Assembly (NCBI RefSeq): GCF_010686725.1
Contig: NZ_JAAGWZ010000002.1
Coordinates: 62,001-126,000 of the forward strand
Length of the DNA: 64,000 bases
Origin: Galbitalea soli
GTDB lineage: Bacteria; Actinomycetota; Actinomycetes; Actinomycetales; Microbacteriaceae
Direction of reading: 5' to 3'
Shown here: positions 43,829-52,386 of the stretch, in pieces
How positions within the stretch are numbered: the first letter of the stretch is position 1
How the letters are laid out: every line of letters begins with the position of its first letter
Program-made: the position numbers and the translations under genes
Notes under the pieces: model-generated
What the model was told of the DNA's origin: nothing
Database searches by the model: none
What the model saw: the letters and a program-made list of their open reading frames with translations, nothing else

Positions 43829-46003
43829 ATGACCGACACGACCGACCGTACCACCGCGCGCCGGGGCACCTCGAGGGTTCCCCGGGTGCTGCGGGTGGTC
43901 ATCCCCGCCGTGCTGATCCTGGCGTGGTTCGCCGTCGGCGGCGTGGGCGGACCCTACTTCGGCAAGATCAGCGAGGTGTCGAGCAACGACGCGACGAGCT
44001 TCCTGCCCGCCAGCTCGGATGCGACGACGGTGCAGAACGCGCAAGCCGCCTTCCAGGAGAAGAAAGCCATCCCCGCGGTGGTCGTGTTCGCCCGCGACGG
44101 TGGGCTCACGACCGCCGACCGCAGCTTCATCGACGGCCGGATCAGCGCCGTCGCGGCGACGAAGGGCGTGGACACCGGAACCTCGCCCGCGCTCATCTCG
44201 GCGGACGGCGCGGCAGCCGAGATCATCGTGCCCATCGCCGACGACACCCAGACCTCCGCGACCGTCGGCGTCGTGCGCGGGGTCATCGCCGACGGGCTCC
44301 CCGCGGGCCTCAGCGGCTACGTGACGGGGCCGGCCGGCCAGATCGCCGACCTCGGGGGCGCGTTCGCGGGCATCGACGGCGTGCTGCTGCTCGTCGCCGT
44401 GCTCGCCGTGCTCGTGATCCTGATCGTCGTCTACCGCTCGCCGCTCCTGCCGATCCTCGTGCTGCTGACCTCGGTGTTCGCGCTGTGCGCGAGCATCCTC
44501 GTGGTGTGGAACCTCGCGAAGGCGGGGCTGCTTCAGATCAACGGGCAGGTGCAGGGGATCCTGTTCATCCTCGTCATCGGCGCCGCCACCGACTACTCCC
44601 TGCTCTACGTGTCGCGGTACCGCGAGGCGCTCCGTGACAACGAGCGCCGCTGGGACGCGACGCTCGCCGCCCTGCGCGGCTCCCTGGAGCCCATCCTCGC
44701 CTCGGCCGGCACCGTCATCGTCGGCCTGCTCTGCCTCCTGCTCAGCGAACTCAGCTCCAACAAGGCGCTCGGCCCGGTCGCCGCGATCGGGGTCGCCTTC
44801 GCCTTCCTCGCGGCCATGACCCTCCTGCCGGCCCTCCTGCTCGCGACCGGGCGCGCCGCCTTCTGGCCGCTCCGCCCCCGGTTCGGCTCGGCGCACCCCC
44901 GCACCGACGGCGACGACGTGAAGGGACTCTGGCCGCGGCTCGGGCGGGGCATCTCGCGGCACCCGCGCTGGGTGTGGGTCGTGAGCGTGGTCGTGCTGCT
45001 CGTCTCCTGTCTCGGCCTCCTCCAGCTGAAGGCGAACGGCATCCCCCAGAGCGCGGTCGTGCTGGGCGCCTCCCAGGCCCGCGACGGTCAGGATGCCCTC
45101 GGCAGGCACTTCCCGAAGGGCTCCGGCAGCCCGGCCGTCGTCCTGGCCCCCGCCGCCTCGCTCGCGAGCACCGCCGCCACCGTGCTCGGAACGCGCGGAG
45201 TCGACTCCCTCGCCGTGCAGACCGCCCAAGGGCCGCTCCCGGTGACGGCCGACGGCACCATCACCCCGGCCGGCCCGCCCGGCACCCCCGCACCCGAGGC
45301 GACGGTCAAGAGCGGACGCGTGCTGCTGCAGGCGACCCTCAGCGACGATCCGGACTCGGCGGCGGCCACGGCGACCGTGCAGCGACTGCGCGCAGAACTC
45401 GGCAGCACCGCGCCCGTGGGGGGCGTGACCGCGACGGCCATCGACACGAACGCGGCGGCGGTGCATGATCGGGGGCTCATCATTCCGGTGGTGCTGCTGG
45501 TCATCCTGCTGATCTTGATGCTTCTGCTGCGCTCGATCGTCGCGCCCCTGCTGCTGATCGGCAGCGTGGTGCTGTCGTTCGCGGCGACCATCGGCATCTC
45601 GGCCCTCGTGTTCAACCACGTGTTCCACTTCGTGGGCGCCGACCCCGCCGTGCCGCTCTACGGCTTCATCTTCCTGGTCGCGCTCGGGGTGGACTACAAC
45701 ATCTTCCTCATGACGCGGGTGCGGGAGGAGTCGCTGCAGCTCGGCACGCGACGCGGCGTTCTGCGCGGGCTCGCCATCACGGGCGGCGTCATCACCTCGG
45801 CCGGCATCGTGCTCGCCGCGACCTTCGCCGCGCTCGGCGTGATCCCCGTGATGTTCCTCGCGCAGATCGCATTCATCGTCGGCTTCGGCGTGCTGCTCGA
45901 CACCATCGTGGTGCGCTCACTGCTCGTGCCGGCCCTCGCCTACGACATCGGCCGCCGCATCTGGTGGCCGTCGAAGCTGGGCCGCGAGGTCAGCGGAAGT
46001 TGA
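43829..46003 (+). CDS. MMPL-family RND transporter
   Basis: A 724-residue exporter with two repeats of hydrophobic segments: one at about residue 25, then 5-6 segments at 180-350, a second extracytoplasmic loop, and 5-6 segments at 545-710. The proton-relay type motifs [16 protein letters not shown] and [17 protein letters not shown] are clear. The short size is that of general MMPL drug/lipid exporters rather than mycobacterial MmpL with large loops. GGAG precedes ATG 43829. It overlaps yajQ by 14 bases. Confidence 0.94.
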   Translation: MTDTTDRTTARRGTSRVPRVLRVVIPAVLILAWFAVGGVGGPYFGKISEVSSNDATSFLPASSDATTVQNAQAAFQEKKAIPAVVVFARDGGLTTADRSFIDGRISAVAATKGVDTGTSPALISADGAAAEIIVPIADDTQTSATVGVVRGVIADGLPAGLSGYVTGPAGQIADLGGAFAGIDGVLLLVAVLAVLVILIVVYRSPLLPILVLLTSVFALCASILVVWNLAKAGLLQINGQVQGILFILVIGAATDYSLLYVSRYREALRDNERRWDATLAALRGSLEPILASAGTVIVGLLCLLLSELSSNKALGPVAAIGVAFAFLAAMTLLPALLLATGRAAFWPLRPRFGSAHPRTDGDDVKGLWPRLGRGISRHPRWVWVVSVVVLLVSCLGLLQLKANGIPQSAVVLGASQARDGQDALGRHFPKGSGSPAVVLAPAASLASTAATVLGTRGVDSLAVQTAQGPLPVTADGTITPAGPPGTPAPEATVKSGRVLLQATLSDDPDSAAATATVQRLRAELGSTAPVGGVTATAIDTNAAAVHDRGLIIPVVLLVILLILMLLLRSIVAPLLLIGSVVLSFAATIGISALVFNHVFHFVGADPAVPLYGFIFLVALGVDYNIFLMTRVREESLQLGTRRGVLRGLAITGGVITSAGIVLAATFAALGVIPVMFLAQIAFIVGFGVLLDTIVVRSLLVPALAYDIGRRIWWPSKLGREVSGS

Positions 46004-46478
46004 CGAACTGCAGCGCCACGTCGAGGTCTTTGCCCTTGAGCAGGGCCATCGTGGCCTGCAGGTCGTCGCGGCTCTTCGACTGCACCCGCAGCTCGTCACC
46101 CTGGATCTGAGACTTCACGCTCTTGGGGCCCTCATCGCGGATGATCTTCGAGATCTTCTTCGCGTCGTCGGAGGAGATCCCGTTCTTGAGGGAGACCTCG
46201 ATGCGGTACTCCTTGCCGCTCGCGTAGGGGTCGCCGGCGTCGAGGCTGCGCAATGAGATGCCGCGCTTGATGAACTTCTGCTCGACCACCTCGAGGACCG
46301 CTTTCACGCGCTCCTCGGCGCTCGCCTTCAGGAGGAGCTTCTCGCCGCTCCAGTCGACCGAGGCGCCCACGTTCTTGAAGTCGTAGCGCTGGGCGATCTC
46401 CTTCTGCGCCTGGTTGACCGCGTTGTCGGCCTCCATCTTGTCGACCTTGCTGACGATGTCGAATGAGGAATCTGCCAT
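45990..46478 (-). CDS. YajQ family nucleotide-binding protein
   Basis: A 162-residue protein with the family start [21 protein letters not shown] and conserved EIAQRYDFK and [17 protein letters not shown] blocks. YajQ proteins bind cyclic di-GMP or nucleotides/RNA. Normal length. Its end overlaps the convergent MMPL gene by 14 bases. Downstream targets unknown. Confidence 0.94.
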   Translation of the reverse strand: MADSSFDIVSKVDKMEADNAVNQAQKEIAQRYDFKNVGASVDWSGEKLLLKASAEERVKAVLEVVEQKFIKRGISLRSLDAGDPYASGKEYRIEVSLKNGISSDDAKKISKIIRDEGPKSVKSQIQGDELRVQSKSRDDLQATMALLKGKDLDVALQFVNFR

Positions 46479-46496
46479 GCCAGCAGCTTAATGCGT

Positions 46497-46675
46497 GTGG
46501 GTGGGCGGGGTTGGGGGTGGGGGTTCTGCTCGGGCTGGCGATCTGCTCGGGCTGGGGCGGGGTCGGGGATCTGCTCGCCCGTGGGCGGGGTCGTGGGCGG
46601 GGCGGGGCGGGGCGGTTGTGGGGGCGGGGTCGGGGTCGGGCGGGGGCGGTTGTGGTGGTCACGCGGGGGCGCAGA
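46497..46675 (+). other. G-run rich tract between yajQ and tRNA-Tyr
   Basis: About 180 bases almost free of long C runs on this strand, with many GGGG, GGGGG and GGGGTCGGGG tracts; CTGCTCGG(G) recurs at about 46525, 46545 and 46570. No gene is convincing: all frames are Gly/Arg or Pro/Arg repeats. The tract can form G-quadruplexes on the plus strand and lies in the tRNA-Tyr promoter side. Confidence 0.55.
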
Positions 46676-46733
46676 AACTTGTATCCTTGATGCGCGCCTC
46701 CGGACAGGTGATCACACGTGGTCGGAGCGTCAC

Positions 46734-46818
46734 GGCAAGTTACCCAAGCGGCCAAAGGGATCTGACTGTAAATCAGACGTTTTCAACTTCGGGGGTTCGA
46801 ATCCCTCACTTGCCACCA
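46734..46818 (+). tRNA. tRNA-Tyr (anticodon GTA), CCA encoded
   Basis: The acceptor stem GGCAAGT pairs with ACTTGCC (46808-46814), followed by discriminator A and CCA. The anticodon GTA is at 46768-46770 in the loop ACTGTAAAT. A long variable arm (class II) and T-arm GGGGGTTCGAATCCC are present. An intrinsic terminator follows at 46824. Confidence 0.97.
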
Positions 46819-46823
46819 AAGTG

Positions 46824-46855
46824 AAGAGACCTCGCCTTTCGGCGGGGTCTCTTTT
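46824..46855 (+). terminator. Intrinsic terminator after tRNA-Tyr
   Basis: AAGAGACC and CGCC, loop TTTC, GGCG and GGTCTCTT form a stem of about 12 bp with a one-base bulge, then TTTTC. It begins five bases after the tRNA 3' end. Confidence 0.88.
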
Positions 46856-46920
46856 CGTTGGGCAAGGCCCCCTCGCCCGCCCAGCTCCGCCCAGCTCCGC
46901 CCCGCTCCGCCCCGCTCCGC

Positions 46921-47027
46921 GAGTTGGCACTTTTCGGGCAACTTTGTGCGCCCGGAGGGGCAATTTCGCCAACAAGGCGGCCTCCGGCCGCAATGTTGCA
47001 CCATTTTGTGCCATAAAACGACGGTGC
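46921..47027 (-). repeat. Dispersed 106-bp palindromic repeat, copy 1 (reverse orientation)
   Basis: Read on the minus strand this copy runs from GCACCGTCGTTTTATGGCAC to GTGCCAACTC. The core is CAACATTGCGGCC GGA GGCCGCCTTGTTG, an interrupted stem. It is one of four related copies in the window, in opposite orientation to copy 2, with the lectin/CHAP gene between them. On the plus side it is preceded by short tandem (C)CGCTCCGCC units at 46880-46920. No coding potential in it. Confidence 0.85.
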
Positions 47028-47411
47028 GGTTGCAATCGCCGTCGTCCCCCAATCGATGCAGAAGCGACCACGCAGGTGCCCCCGCTAAATCACGCCCGCT
47101 GTGATCCAGCAACGTCGCGCCGTGTTCCGGTCAGGATGTCCAGCGGTAGCGCAAGCTTTGTCGCATGAGTTGAACTCGACTGTTTCCGCGGTATCGGTGG
47201 AACTGTGGCCGTGTTCGAACCCCGCTATCGGGATAGCGGCTCATTTGCGGAGGGTCTCAATGCGTTGTCGCGCCGGGTATGCACTGCCGTCGGGACGAGG
47301 ACTCGATTTTGACAGGTGTCTGTAGAGGTTTCACTCCCAGATACCTTCTGCACATCGACTTGACTCGCCCTCGATCAAACGGAGCTGGGGCCGGCGCGTT
47401 ATTCCCGGTAC
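47028..47411. other. Gene-free gap of 384 bases at the cassette end
   Basis: No convincing gene. It has a lower GC content than the surroundings and contains a perfect 8-bp hairpin CCGCTATC/GATAGCGG at 47222-47239 with a 2-base loop. GTTCGAACCCC at about 47213 resembles a tRNA T-arm but no tRNA can be folded around it. No integrase or att duplication of the tRNA-Tyr end is seen. Confidence 0.5.
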
Positions 47412-48668
47412 TCAGGCATAGGTGGGATGGGCGTATCCGACGACCGCGCTCGGATCCCAAGGGCCGTCCGGGTAGCGCTTCACATGACTAGTTGACGCCG
47501 TCGTACCTGAGCCCGCATTCCCTTCGATGGTCCGAGCAATGCCCCCGGACACGTCGTACACGAATCCGGTATGCCCATCAGTAACACCGGCCTTCTTGTA
47601 GTAGATGATGTCCCCGCGTCTGATGGATCCGGCTGGCGAGTTGTGGGGCAGAGAGTCGTACAGCCCGATGCTGCTCGCGTTATAAGCAACCCCGCCGTTA
47701 CGAGTGACGAACGAGGCGAAGATCGCGCACCAATCGATCACGCTACTCTGGTGGTACGGAGCGGGCCAGATCGCCTGCATGTCATAGAAGTCGTTGCCTT
47801 CGTAGCTGAGCGCGGCGGCAACGATCCCGTCTAACGAGGTTGAAGCCGGCTTTGGGGTGGATGACCAGAGCAACGATCCGGACGACGAGTGCACACCCAC
47901 CGCCCCCCACGACTCGATTGTGGCGTATGTGCCCGTCTGGTGGGGCGAACCCGAGTACCAGAGCGCTGTCTTCGCGGAAGAGTAAACCACGAGATTGCCG
48001 TCAGTCGCCTGCAGGATTGTGTACGCGCCAACGTTCACGTCTGTATTCGAGTTCCAGACGACAGTGCTATTCGACTCGCGAAGCAGGACGAGGTTGCCGT
48101 CGTGTTGCATGACGAGCCGGAATCCATATTTGCGCATCATCCATTGATCACGCAGCACTTCGCCCGCATACAGCACTCCATAGACCGAGGCCGAATTCCA
48201 GATCACACTGTGGTCGGCGGCCTGGTAGACCAAGTTGCCGTCGTCCTGAAGCCGGAAGAGTCCGCCAGTTGCGTCAGTCTGACCGGTTCCGGATGACCAT
48301 ACCGGGTTGTTCGATGGATCGTATATGACGACATTTCCATCGGTCTGAATGTGCATGCGTGAACCCGCAACGTGGGTATCAGAGCGCCACTGGGCGTATC
48401 CACCTGCGCTGTACAACACGGCATTCCCGTCAGTTTGCATGGTGAATGTGAATTGCCCGTAAGTGGAAACCAAGGAGTCGCCGGCATTCAGTTGGGTGCC
48501 GGCGGGTACGGAATTGCCATACGCGGTGGCGGCCGACGCGGATCCGCTCGGGATGAAGGTCGCCCCAAGAACCCCGACGAAGGCGGTTCCGCTGGCCCCG
48601 AGTAGAAGCGATCGTCGACTGAGTGGAGTGCGAATTGAAGTCGAAGCAGAATCTTGATCAGTTCTCAT
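47412..48668 (-). CDS. Tat-exported B-lectin repeat protein with CHAP-like amidase domain
   Basis: A 418-residue secreted protein. A Tat signal (TPLSRRSLLLGASG, cleavage near SASA at residue 46) is followed by bulb-lectin-type repeats. The mannose-binding motif QxDxNxVxY is intact at residues 78-86 and 108-116 and degenerate near 141, 188 and 222. Residues 280-418 form a cysteine amidase/peptidase domain (CHAP/NlpC-P60 like) with Cys314 in DWCAIFASF, His366 in GHTGFVYDV and Glu/Asn after it. It may bind surface glycans and cut peptidoglycan, as in lectin-like bacteriocins or self wall hydrolases. GC is lower than its neighbours. Confidence 0.88.
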   Translation of the reverse strand: MRTDQDSASTSIRTPLSRRSLLLGASGTAFVGVLGATFIPSGSASAATAYGNSVPAGTQLNAGDSLVSTYGQFTFTMQTDGNAVLYSAGGYAQWRSDTHVAGSRMHIQTDGNVVIYDPSNNPVWSSGTGQTDATGGLFRLQDDGNLVYQAADHSVIWNSASVYGVLYAGEVLRDQWMMRKYGFRLVMQHDGNLVLLRESNSTVVWNSNTDVNVGAYTILQATDGNLVVYSSAKTALWYSGSPHQTGTYATIESWGAVGVHSSSGSLLWSSTPKPASTSLDGIVAAALSYEGNDFYDMQAIWPAPYHQSSVIDWCAIFASFVTRNGGVAYNASSIGLYDSLPHNSPAGSIRRGDIIYYKKAGVTDGHTGFVYDVSGGIARTIEGNAGSGTTASTSHVKRYPDGPWDPSAVVGYAHPTYA

Positions 48669-48703
48669 GTGGAAACAATGGCAGAATACAGAACGGAATG
48701 TAC

Positions 48704-48719
48704 ACCCCCGTTCGGGGGT
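48704..48719 (-). promoter_or_regulatory. Hairpin in the 5' region of the lectin/CHAP gene
   Basis: ACCCCCG, TT, CGGGGGT forms a compact hairpin 36 bases upstream of the start codon on the minus strand. It could be part of the 5' leader or the terminator side of the repeat copy beyond it; TGTATTCT just downstream may be a -10 element. Confidence 0.4.
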
Positions 48720-48733
48720 CAGTGGCGCCGCCA

Positions 48734-48840
48734 GCACCCTCGTTACGTGGCACGGAAAGGTGCAACAAGGTGGCCAGAGGCCGCCTTGTTGGCGAAATTG
48801 CCTCTTCGGGCGCGCGAAGTTGCACGAAAAGTGCCAACTC
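48734..48840 (+). repeat. Dispersed 106-bp palindromic repeat, copy 2 (forward orientation)
   Basis: Runs from GCACCCTCGTTACGTGGCAC to GTGCCAACTC. The central stem CAACAAGGTGGCC AGA GGCCGCCTTGTTG is almost perfect. A side stem GTTGCAC GAAAA GTGCCAAC forms near the right end. It lies 66 bases upstream of the lectin/CHAP start and 37 bases after the end of the hydroxyacid dehydrogenase gene, and is inverted relative to copy 1. Confidence 0.88.
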
Positions 48841-48877
48841 GGGGAGGGGAGGGGGAGGGGGAGGGAGGGCGCGCAGC

Positions 48878-49798
48878 TTAGCTGCGCAGCACCACGTTGA
48901 GGGGGTCGCGACCGGCCGCGAGTCGCTCGATCTGGGCGAGCGTGAGGCGGTCCATGCGTCGGCTCATGGAGCCGACGTCGCCGCCGACGTGCGGGCTGAT
49001 GAGTGCGCCGGGCGCGCTCCACAGGGGGTGGTCGGCGGGGAGCGGCTCCGGGTCGGTGACGTCGAGCGCGGCGCGCACGCGCCCCGCGACGACCGCGCGG
49101 GTGAGTGCCTCGGTGTCGACGACCGGTCCGCGGGCCACGTTCACGAGCAGCGCGCCGGGCGCCAGGAGCGCGAGGAAGTCGTCGTCGACGAGGCCGCGAG
49201 TCGAGTCATCCAGAGGCACGGTGACCACGACGATGTCGGCCGTGGGCAGCACCTCCCGGAGCGCGCTCCAGGCGAGCACCTCACCCAGCTCGTCGCTGCG
49301 CGCCGTGCGCGCCACCCGCACGAGCTCCACGTCGAAGGGCACGAGCCTGTGGGCGACCTCGCGGCCAACACCGCCCGCGCCGAGAACGACGACCCGCTGC
49401 AGCGCGAGGCCCGGGTATCGCTCGTGCGCAAACGTGCCGGAGCCCGCCGCGCGCACGAACTCCGGGATGCCGCGCTGGCTCGCGAGGATGAGCGCGAGAG
49501 CGAGCTCGCCGGTCGCCGCCTCGTGCACGTCGACCGCGTTGCAATAGAGGTGGCCCGGCGGGAGGTGCGCGGCGACCCCGTCGTAGCCGAGCATCTGCGC
49601 CTGCACGACCGTTGCCCGCTGGCCGCGCAGTCGATCGAGATCGCCGGCCGGGATCATGTAGGGCAGCACGAGGAGGTCGAAGCGTCGGTCGATGGGGTCG
49701 TCGCCGAGACGCCATACCAGGAGCTCGACACCGGCGGGGGCGAGAGGATGCAGGCGCGCGAGCATCCCCGAATCGGGCACGCCGACCAGCAGCGTCAT
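48878..49798 (-). CDS. D-isomer-specific 2-hydroxyacid dehydrogenase
   Basis: A 306-residue NAD(P)-dependent dehydrogenase. The Rossmann motif is VVVLGAGGVGREVAHRL near residue 135; catalytic Arg is in NVARGPVVD, Glu in DPEPLP and His in ISPHVGGD. The N-terminal domain is somewhat short (whole protein 306 against about 320). It overlaps the GntR gene upstream by four bases. Given neighbours it may reduce or oxidise a 2-oxo acid from sugar breakdown. Confidence 0.92.
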   Translation of the reverse strand: MTLLVGVPDSGMLARLHPLAPAGVELLVWRLGDDPIDRRFDLLVLPYMIPAGDLDRLRGQRATVVQAQMLGYDGVAAHLPPGHLYCNAVDVHEAATGELALALILASQRGIPEFVRAAGSGTFAHERYPGLALQRVVVLGAGGVGREVAHRLVPFDVELVRVARTARSDELGEVLAWSALREVLPTADIVVVTVPLDDSTRGLVDDDFLALLAPGALLVNVARGPVVDTEALTRAVVAGRVRAALDVTDPEPLPADHPLWSAPGALISPHVGGDVGSMSRRMDRLTLAQIERLAAGRDPLNVVLRS

Positions 49799-50472
49799 TG
49801 CTCGACCGCCTGCCGCAGCCAGGACTCGATGCCGCCGATGTGCACGACGAGCGCCGCGCGCGTCATCTCGGCGTCGTGGTTCTGCAGGGCGCGGAGGATC
49901 GCCGCGTGCTCGGAGAGCGTGCGACCCGCCGAGCCCTCCTGGGTGATGCCTCGCCAGATGCGCGCCCGAGCGGTGGAGCCCGACATCGAGTCGAGCAGCC
50001 GGGCGAGGTAGGCGTTGCCGCTCGCATCGGAGATGATGCGGTGGAACTCGAGGTCGTGGGCGACCATGCGGTCGACGTCGGTCGACTCGTCGACGGCGGC
50101 GAGGGAGGCGGCGAGGGAGACGAGCTCCTCCTCGCCGATGCGGGTCGCGGCGAGCGCGGCCGCGTGCGGTTCGAGCACCCGTCGCACCTCGAAGATCTCG
50201 AGGATCGAGCGGTCGCCGTGGAGGTCGACTACGAACGACATCGCTTCGAGCAGCTGCTCCGGGTCGAGGCTCGTCACGAAGGTGCCGTCACCCCGCCGCA
50301 CGTCGAGCACCCGGATGAATTCCAGCGACTTGACCGCCTCACGCAGCGAGTTCCGCGAGACCCCGAGCCGCTCACTGAGCTCCTTCTCGGGCGGCAGCCG
50401 GTCGCCGGCCCGCAGTTCTCCCGACACGATCATCGCCTTGATGGTGGAGATCGCCTGCTCGGTCACGGCCAT
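49795..50472 (-). CDS. GntR/FadR-family regulator of the sugar unit
   Basis: A 225-residue regulator. The GntR winged helix (residues 5-70) has LPPEKELSERLGVSRNSLREAVKSLE and the wing RRGDGTFV; the C-terminal FCD domain has Asp and three His as usual (DLEFHRIIS, HAAILRAL, VVHIGG) for a metal site. It is divergent from the FAH hydrolase gene and followed by the hydroxyacid dehydrogenase gene with an ATGA overlap. It likely controls both directions through the palindrome at 50559. Confidence 0.93.
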   Translation of the reverse strand: MAVTEQAISTIKAMIVSGELRAGDRLPPEKELSERLGVSRNSLREAVKSLEFIRVLDVRRGDGTFVTSLDPEQLLEAMSFVVDLHGDRSILEIFEVRRVLEPHAAALAATRIGEEELVSLAASLAAVDESTDVDRMVAHDLEFHRIISDASGNAYLARLLDSMSGSTARARIWRGITQEGSAGRTLSEHAAILRALQNHDAEMTRAALVVHIGGIESWLRQAVEQ

Positions 50473-50558
50473 GGGGTGATCCTAGTTGACGGTCAGCCAT
50501 CCCACCAATAGCGCCGGTTGCGCGCCCAGACCGGCGCGTGTACCGTGACCTGCGACCC

Positions 50559-50573
50559 AGACATCCCATGTCT
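50559..50573. promoter_or_regulatory. Palindrome AGACAT-CCC-ATGTCT
   Basis: A perfect 6+6 inverted repeat with 3-base spacer in the divergent region between the GntR gene and the FAH hydrolase gene, 30 bases before the latter start. It is a probable operator for the GntR/FadR protein. Confidence 0.55.
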
Positions 50574-50602
50574 ATCGCGTTCGAGCACGGAGCACCCTCC
50601 CC

Positions 50603-51451
50603 ATGAAACTAGCCAGACTCGGTGACGTCGGTCACGAGACACCCGTCCTCCTCGACGGCGACCGCTACCTCGACCTGAGCGGAGTCATCCGCGATATCGA
50701 CGGTGACACCCTCGCTGCCGGTGGCCTCGAGCGCGTTCGGGCCGCGGCGGAGGCGGGCACCCTGCCCGAGCTGCCGGGCGCGGATGCCCTGCGGATCGGC
50801 TCACCCGTCGCGCGCCCGAGCGCCGTCATCTGCATCGGGATGAACTACGCCGCCCACGCGGCGGAATCCGGCTCGCAGCCGCCCGAGATCCCGATCATGT
50901 TCCTCAAGACGCCCAACACGGTGGCGGGCCCGAACGACGAGGTCGAGATTCCGCGGCGGAGCGTCAAGACGGACTGGGAGGTCGAGCTGGGGGTGGTCAT
51001 CCGCGAGCGCGCCCTGTATCTCGACTCGCCCGCCGACTCGGCGAAGCACATCGCCGGCTACCTCGTGGCCAACGACCTCTCGGAGCGCGAGTTCCAGCTC
51101 GAGGTCTCGGGCGGCCAGTGGTCGAAGGGCAAGTCGTCACCCGGGTTCAGCCCGCTCGGCCCGTGGCTCGTCACGCCCGACGAGGTGGATGCCCGTTCCC
51201 TCCGCCTGCGCAGCTGGGTCAACGGTGAGCCGCGACAGGACTCCACGACCGCCGACCTCATCTTCGGTGTCGACCACATCATCTGGCACCTGAGCCAGTT
51301 CCTCGCGCTCGAGCCCGGAGACGTCGTGCTCACGGGCACGCCGGAGGGGGTCGCCCTCTCGGGACGATTCCCCTACCTGACCGCAGGGGACGTCGTCGAG
51401 ATCGAGATCGAGGGGCTGGGGCGCCAGCGCCAGACCTACCGGAACGCCTAA
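50603..51451 (+). CDS. FAH-family hydrolase, probably 2,4-diketo-3-deoxy-L-fuconate hydrolase-like
   Basis: A 282-residue fumarylacetoacetate hydrolase-fold enzyme. The C-terminal catalytic domain has the metal Glu pair in KTDWEVELGVVI, Asp in NDLSEREFQ, KGKSSPGFSPLGPWLVTPDE and LTGTPEGVALS. This close form is found in non-phosphorylative L-fucose/L-rhamnose routes, giving pyruvate and lactate. Ureidoglycolate lyase and hydratases share the fold, so the assignment depends on the adjacent SDR, ABC importer and mutarotase. Confidence 0.85.
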   Translation: MKLARLGDVGHETPVLLDGDRYLDLSGVIRDIDGDTLAAGGLERVRAAAEAGTLPELPGADALRIGSPVARPSAVICIGMNYAAHAAESGSQPPEIPIMFLKTPNTVAGPNDEVEIPRRSVKTDWEVELGVVIRERALYLDSPADSAKHIAGYLVANDLSEREFQLEVSGGQWSKGKSSPGFSPLGPWLVTPDEVDARSLRLRSWVNGEPRQDSTTADLIFGVDHIIWHLSQFLALEPGDVVLTGTPEGVALSGRFPYLTAGDVVEIEIEGLGRQRQTYRNA

Positions 51452-51460
51452 GGAGAACTG

Positions 51461-52210
51461 ATGGAATTCGACGGACTCACTGCGATCGTCACGGGCGGCG
51501 CGGCCGGCATCGGCGCGGCGGTCGTGACCCGACTGCTGGAGGGCGGGGCGCGGGTCGCCGTGCTCGACCTGCGGATCGACGGGGCGAATCCCGAGGCCTT
51601 CGCCGTACAGGCGGACGTGTCGGACGACGCCTCCGTGCGCGCCGCGGTGGAGGCGGTGGCGGAGCGCTTCGGCGGCATCGACATCGTGGTCAACAACGCG
51701 GGCATCGGCGCCCAGGGCAGCATCGCGGACGCCAGCGATGACGAGTGGATGCGCGTCCTCAGCATCAACGTGGTCGGGATCGCGCGCGTCAGTCGCGCTG
51801 CCCTGCCCCACCTGCGCGCCTCCTCGGCCGCGGCCATCGTGAACACCTGCTCGATCGCGGCGACCGCGGGTCTGCCGCAGCGGGCGGTGTACAGCGCGTC
51901 GAAGGGCGCGGTGCTGTCGTTGACGCGCGCGATGGCGGCGGATCACCTGCGGGAGGGCATCCGGGTGAACTGCGTGAATCCGGGCACCGCCGACACCCCG
52001 TGGGTGGGGCGCCTGCTCGACTCCGCGCCCGACCCCGCTGCGGAGCGCGCCGCGTTGGCCGCGCGCCAGCCGCACGGCCGCCTGGTCGCGCCGGAGGAGA
52101 TCGCGGAGGCGATCGCCTATCTGGCGAGCCCGCGTAACCGCTCCACGACGGGCACGAGCCTCGCGGTGGACGGCGGAATGCAGGAGTTGCGGCTGCGCCC
52201 GGTGGAGTGA
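51461..52210 (+). CDS. Short-chain dehydrogenase/reductase, possible deoxyfuconate dehydrogenase
   Basis: A 249-residue SDR. The NAD motif is TGGAAGIGAAVV, NNAG at about residue 78, catalytic Ser in NTCSIAA and the YSASK motif with Tyr/Lys, followed by NPGTADTPW. AAGGAG precedes the ATG by six bases. Together with the FAH hydrolase just upstream (nine bases) it fits 2-keto-3-deoxy-L-fuconate 4-dehydrogenase, but SDR specificity cannot be read from sequence. Confidence 0.88.
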   Translation: MEFDGLTAIVTGGAAGIGAAVVTRLLEGGARVAVLDLRIDGANPEAFAVQADVSDDASVRAAVEAVAERFGGIDIVVNNAGIGAQGSIADASDDEWMRVLSINVVGIARVSRAALPHLRASSAAAIVNTCSIAATAGLPQRAVYSASKGAVLSLTRAMAADHLREGIRVNCVNPGTADTPWVGRLLDSAPDPAAERAALAARQPHGRLVAPEEIAEAIAYLASPRNRSTTGTSLAVDGGMQELRLRPVE

Positions 52211-52233
52211 CCCGGCGCTCATTGCCCCCCGCG

Positions 52234-52338
52234 GCTTGGCCATTTTTGTGCAAATTCGCGCGCCCAAAGTGGAGAATCGACAACTTGTCGGGCCTTGCCC
52301 GCCAAGTTGGCCATTTTCGTGCCACAAAACGAGGGTGC
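52234..52338 (-). repeat. Dispersed 106-bp palindromic repeat, copy 3 (reverse orientation)
   Basis: Read on the minus strand it runs from GCACCCTCGTTTTGTGGCAC to the GGCCAAGC end. The core is CAACTTGGCGGGC AAG GCCCGACAAGTTG: the bases differ from copy 2 but the arms still pair. It begins 24 bases after the SDR stop and faces copy 4 across a 48-base spacer. Confidence 0.85.
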
Positions 52339-52386
52339 TGGCACTGGGGTTGAGCGACCGCGTCTGGGCCGACCTGCGCGCCGTCA

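Noticed and set aside
46491-47168. Open frames through the G-run tract, tRNA-Tyr and repeat copy 1
   Set aside because: Low-complexity Gly/Arg repeats that run across a tRNA gene and terminator; no ribosome binding site or family similarity.
47205-47239. GTTCGAACCCC resembling a tRNA T-arm next to a hairpin
   Set aside because: No acceptor, D or anticodon stems can be placed around it; a chance match.
46734-48840. Integrated prophage or integrative element at tRNA-Tyr
   Set aside because: No integrase, no phage genes and no second copy of the tRNA 3' end; only the repeat-flanked gene is present.
48878-49022. Upstream extension of the lectin/CHAP frame to 49022
   Set aside because: The extension runs antisense to the hydroxyacid dehydrogenase and through the repeat; the Tat signal right after ATG 48668 fixes the start.
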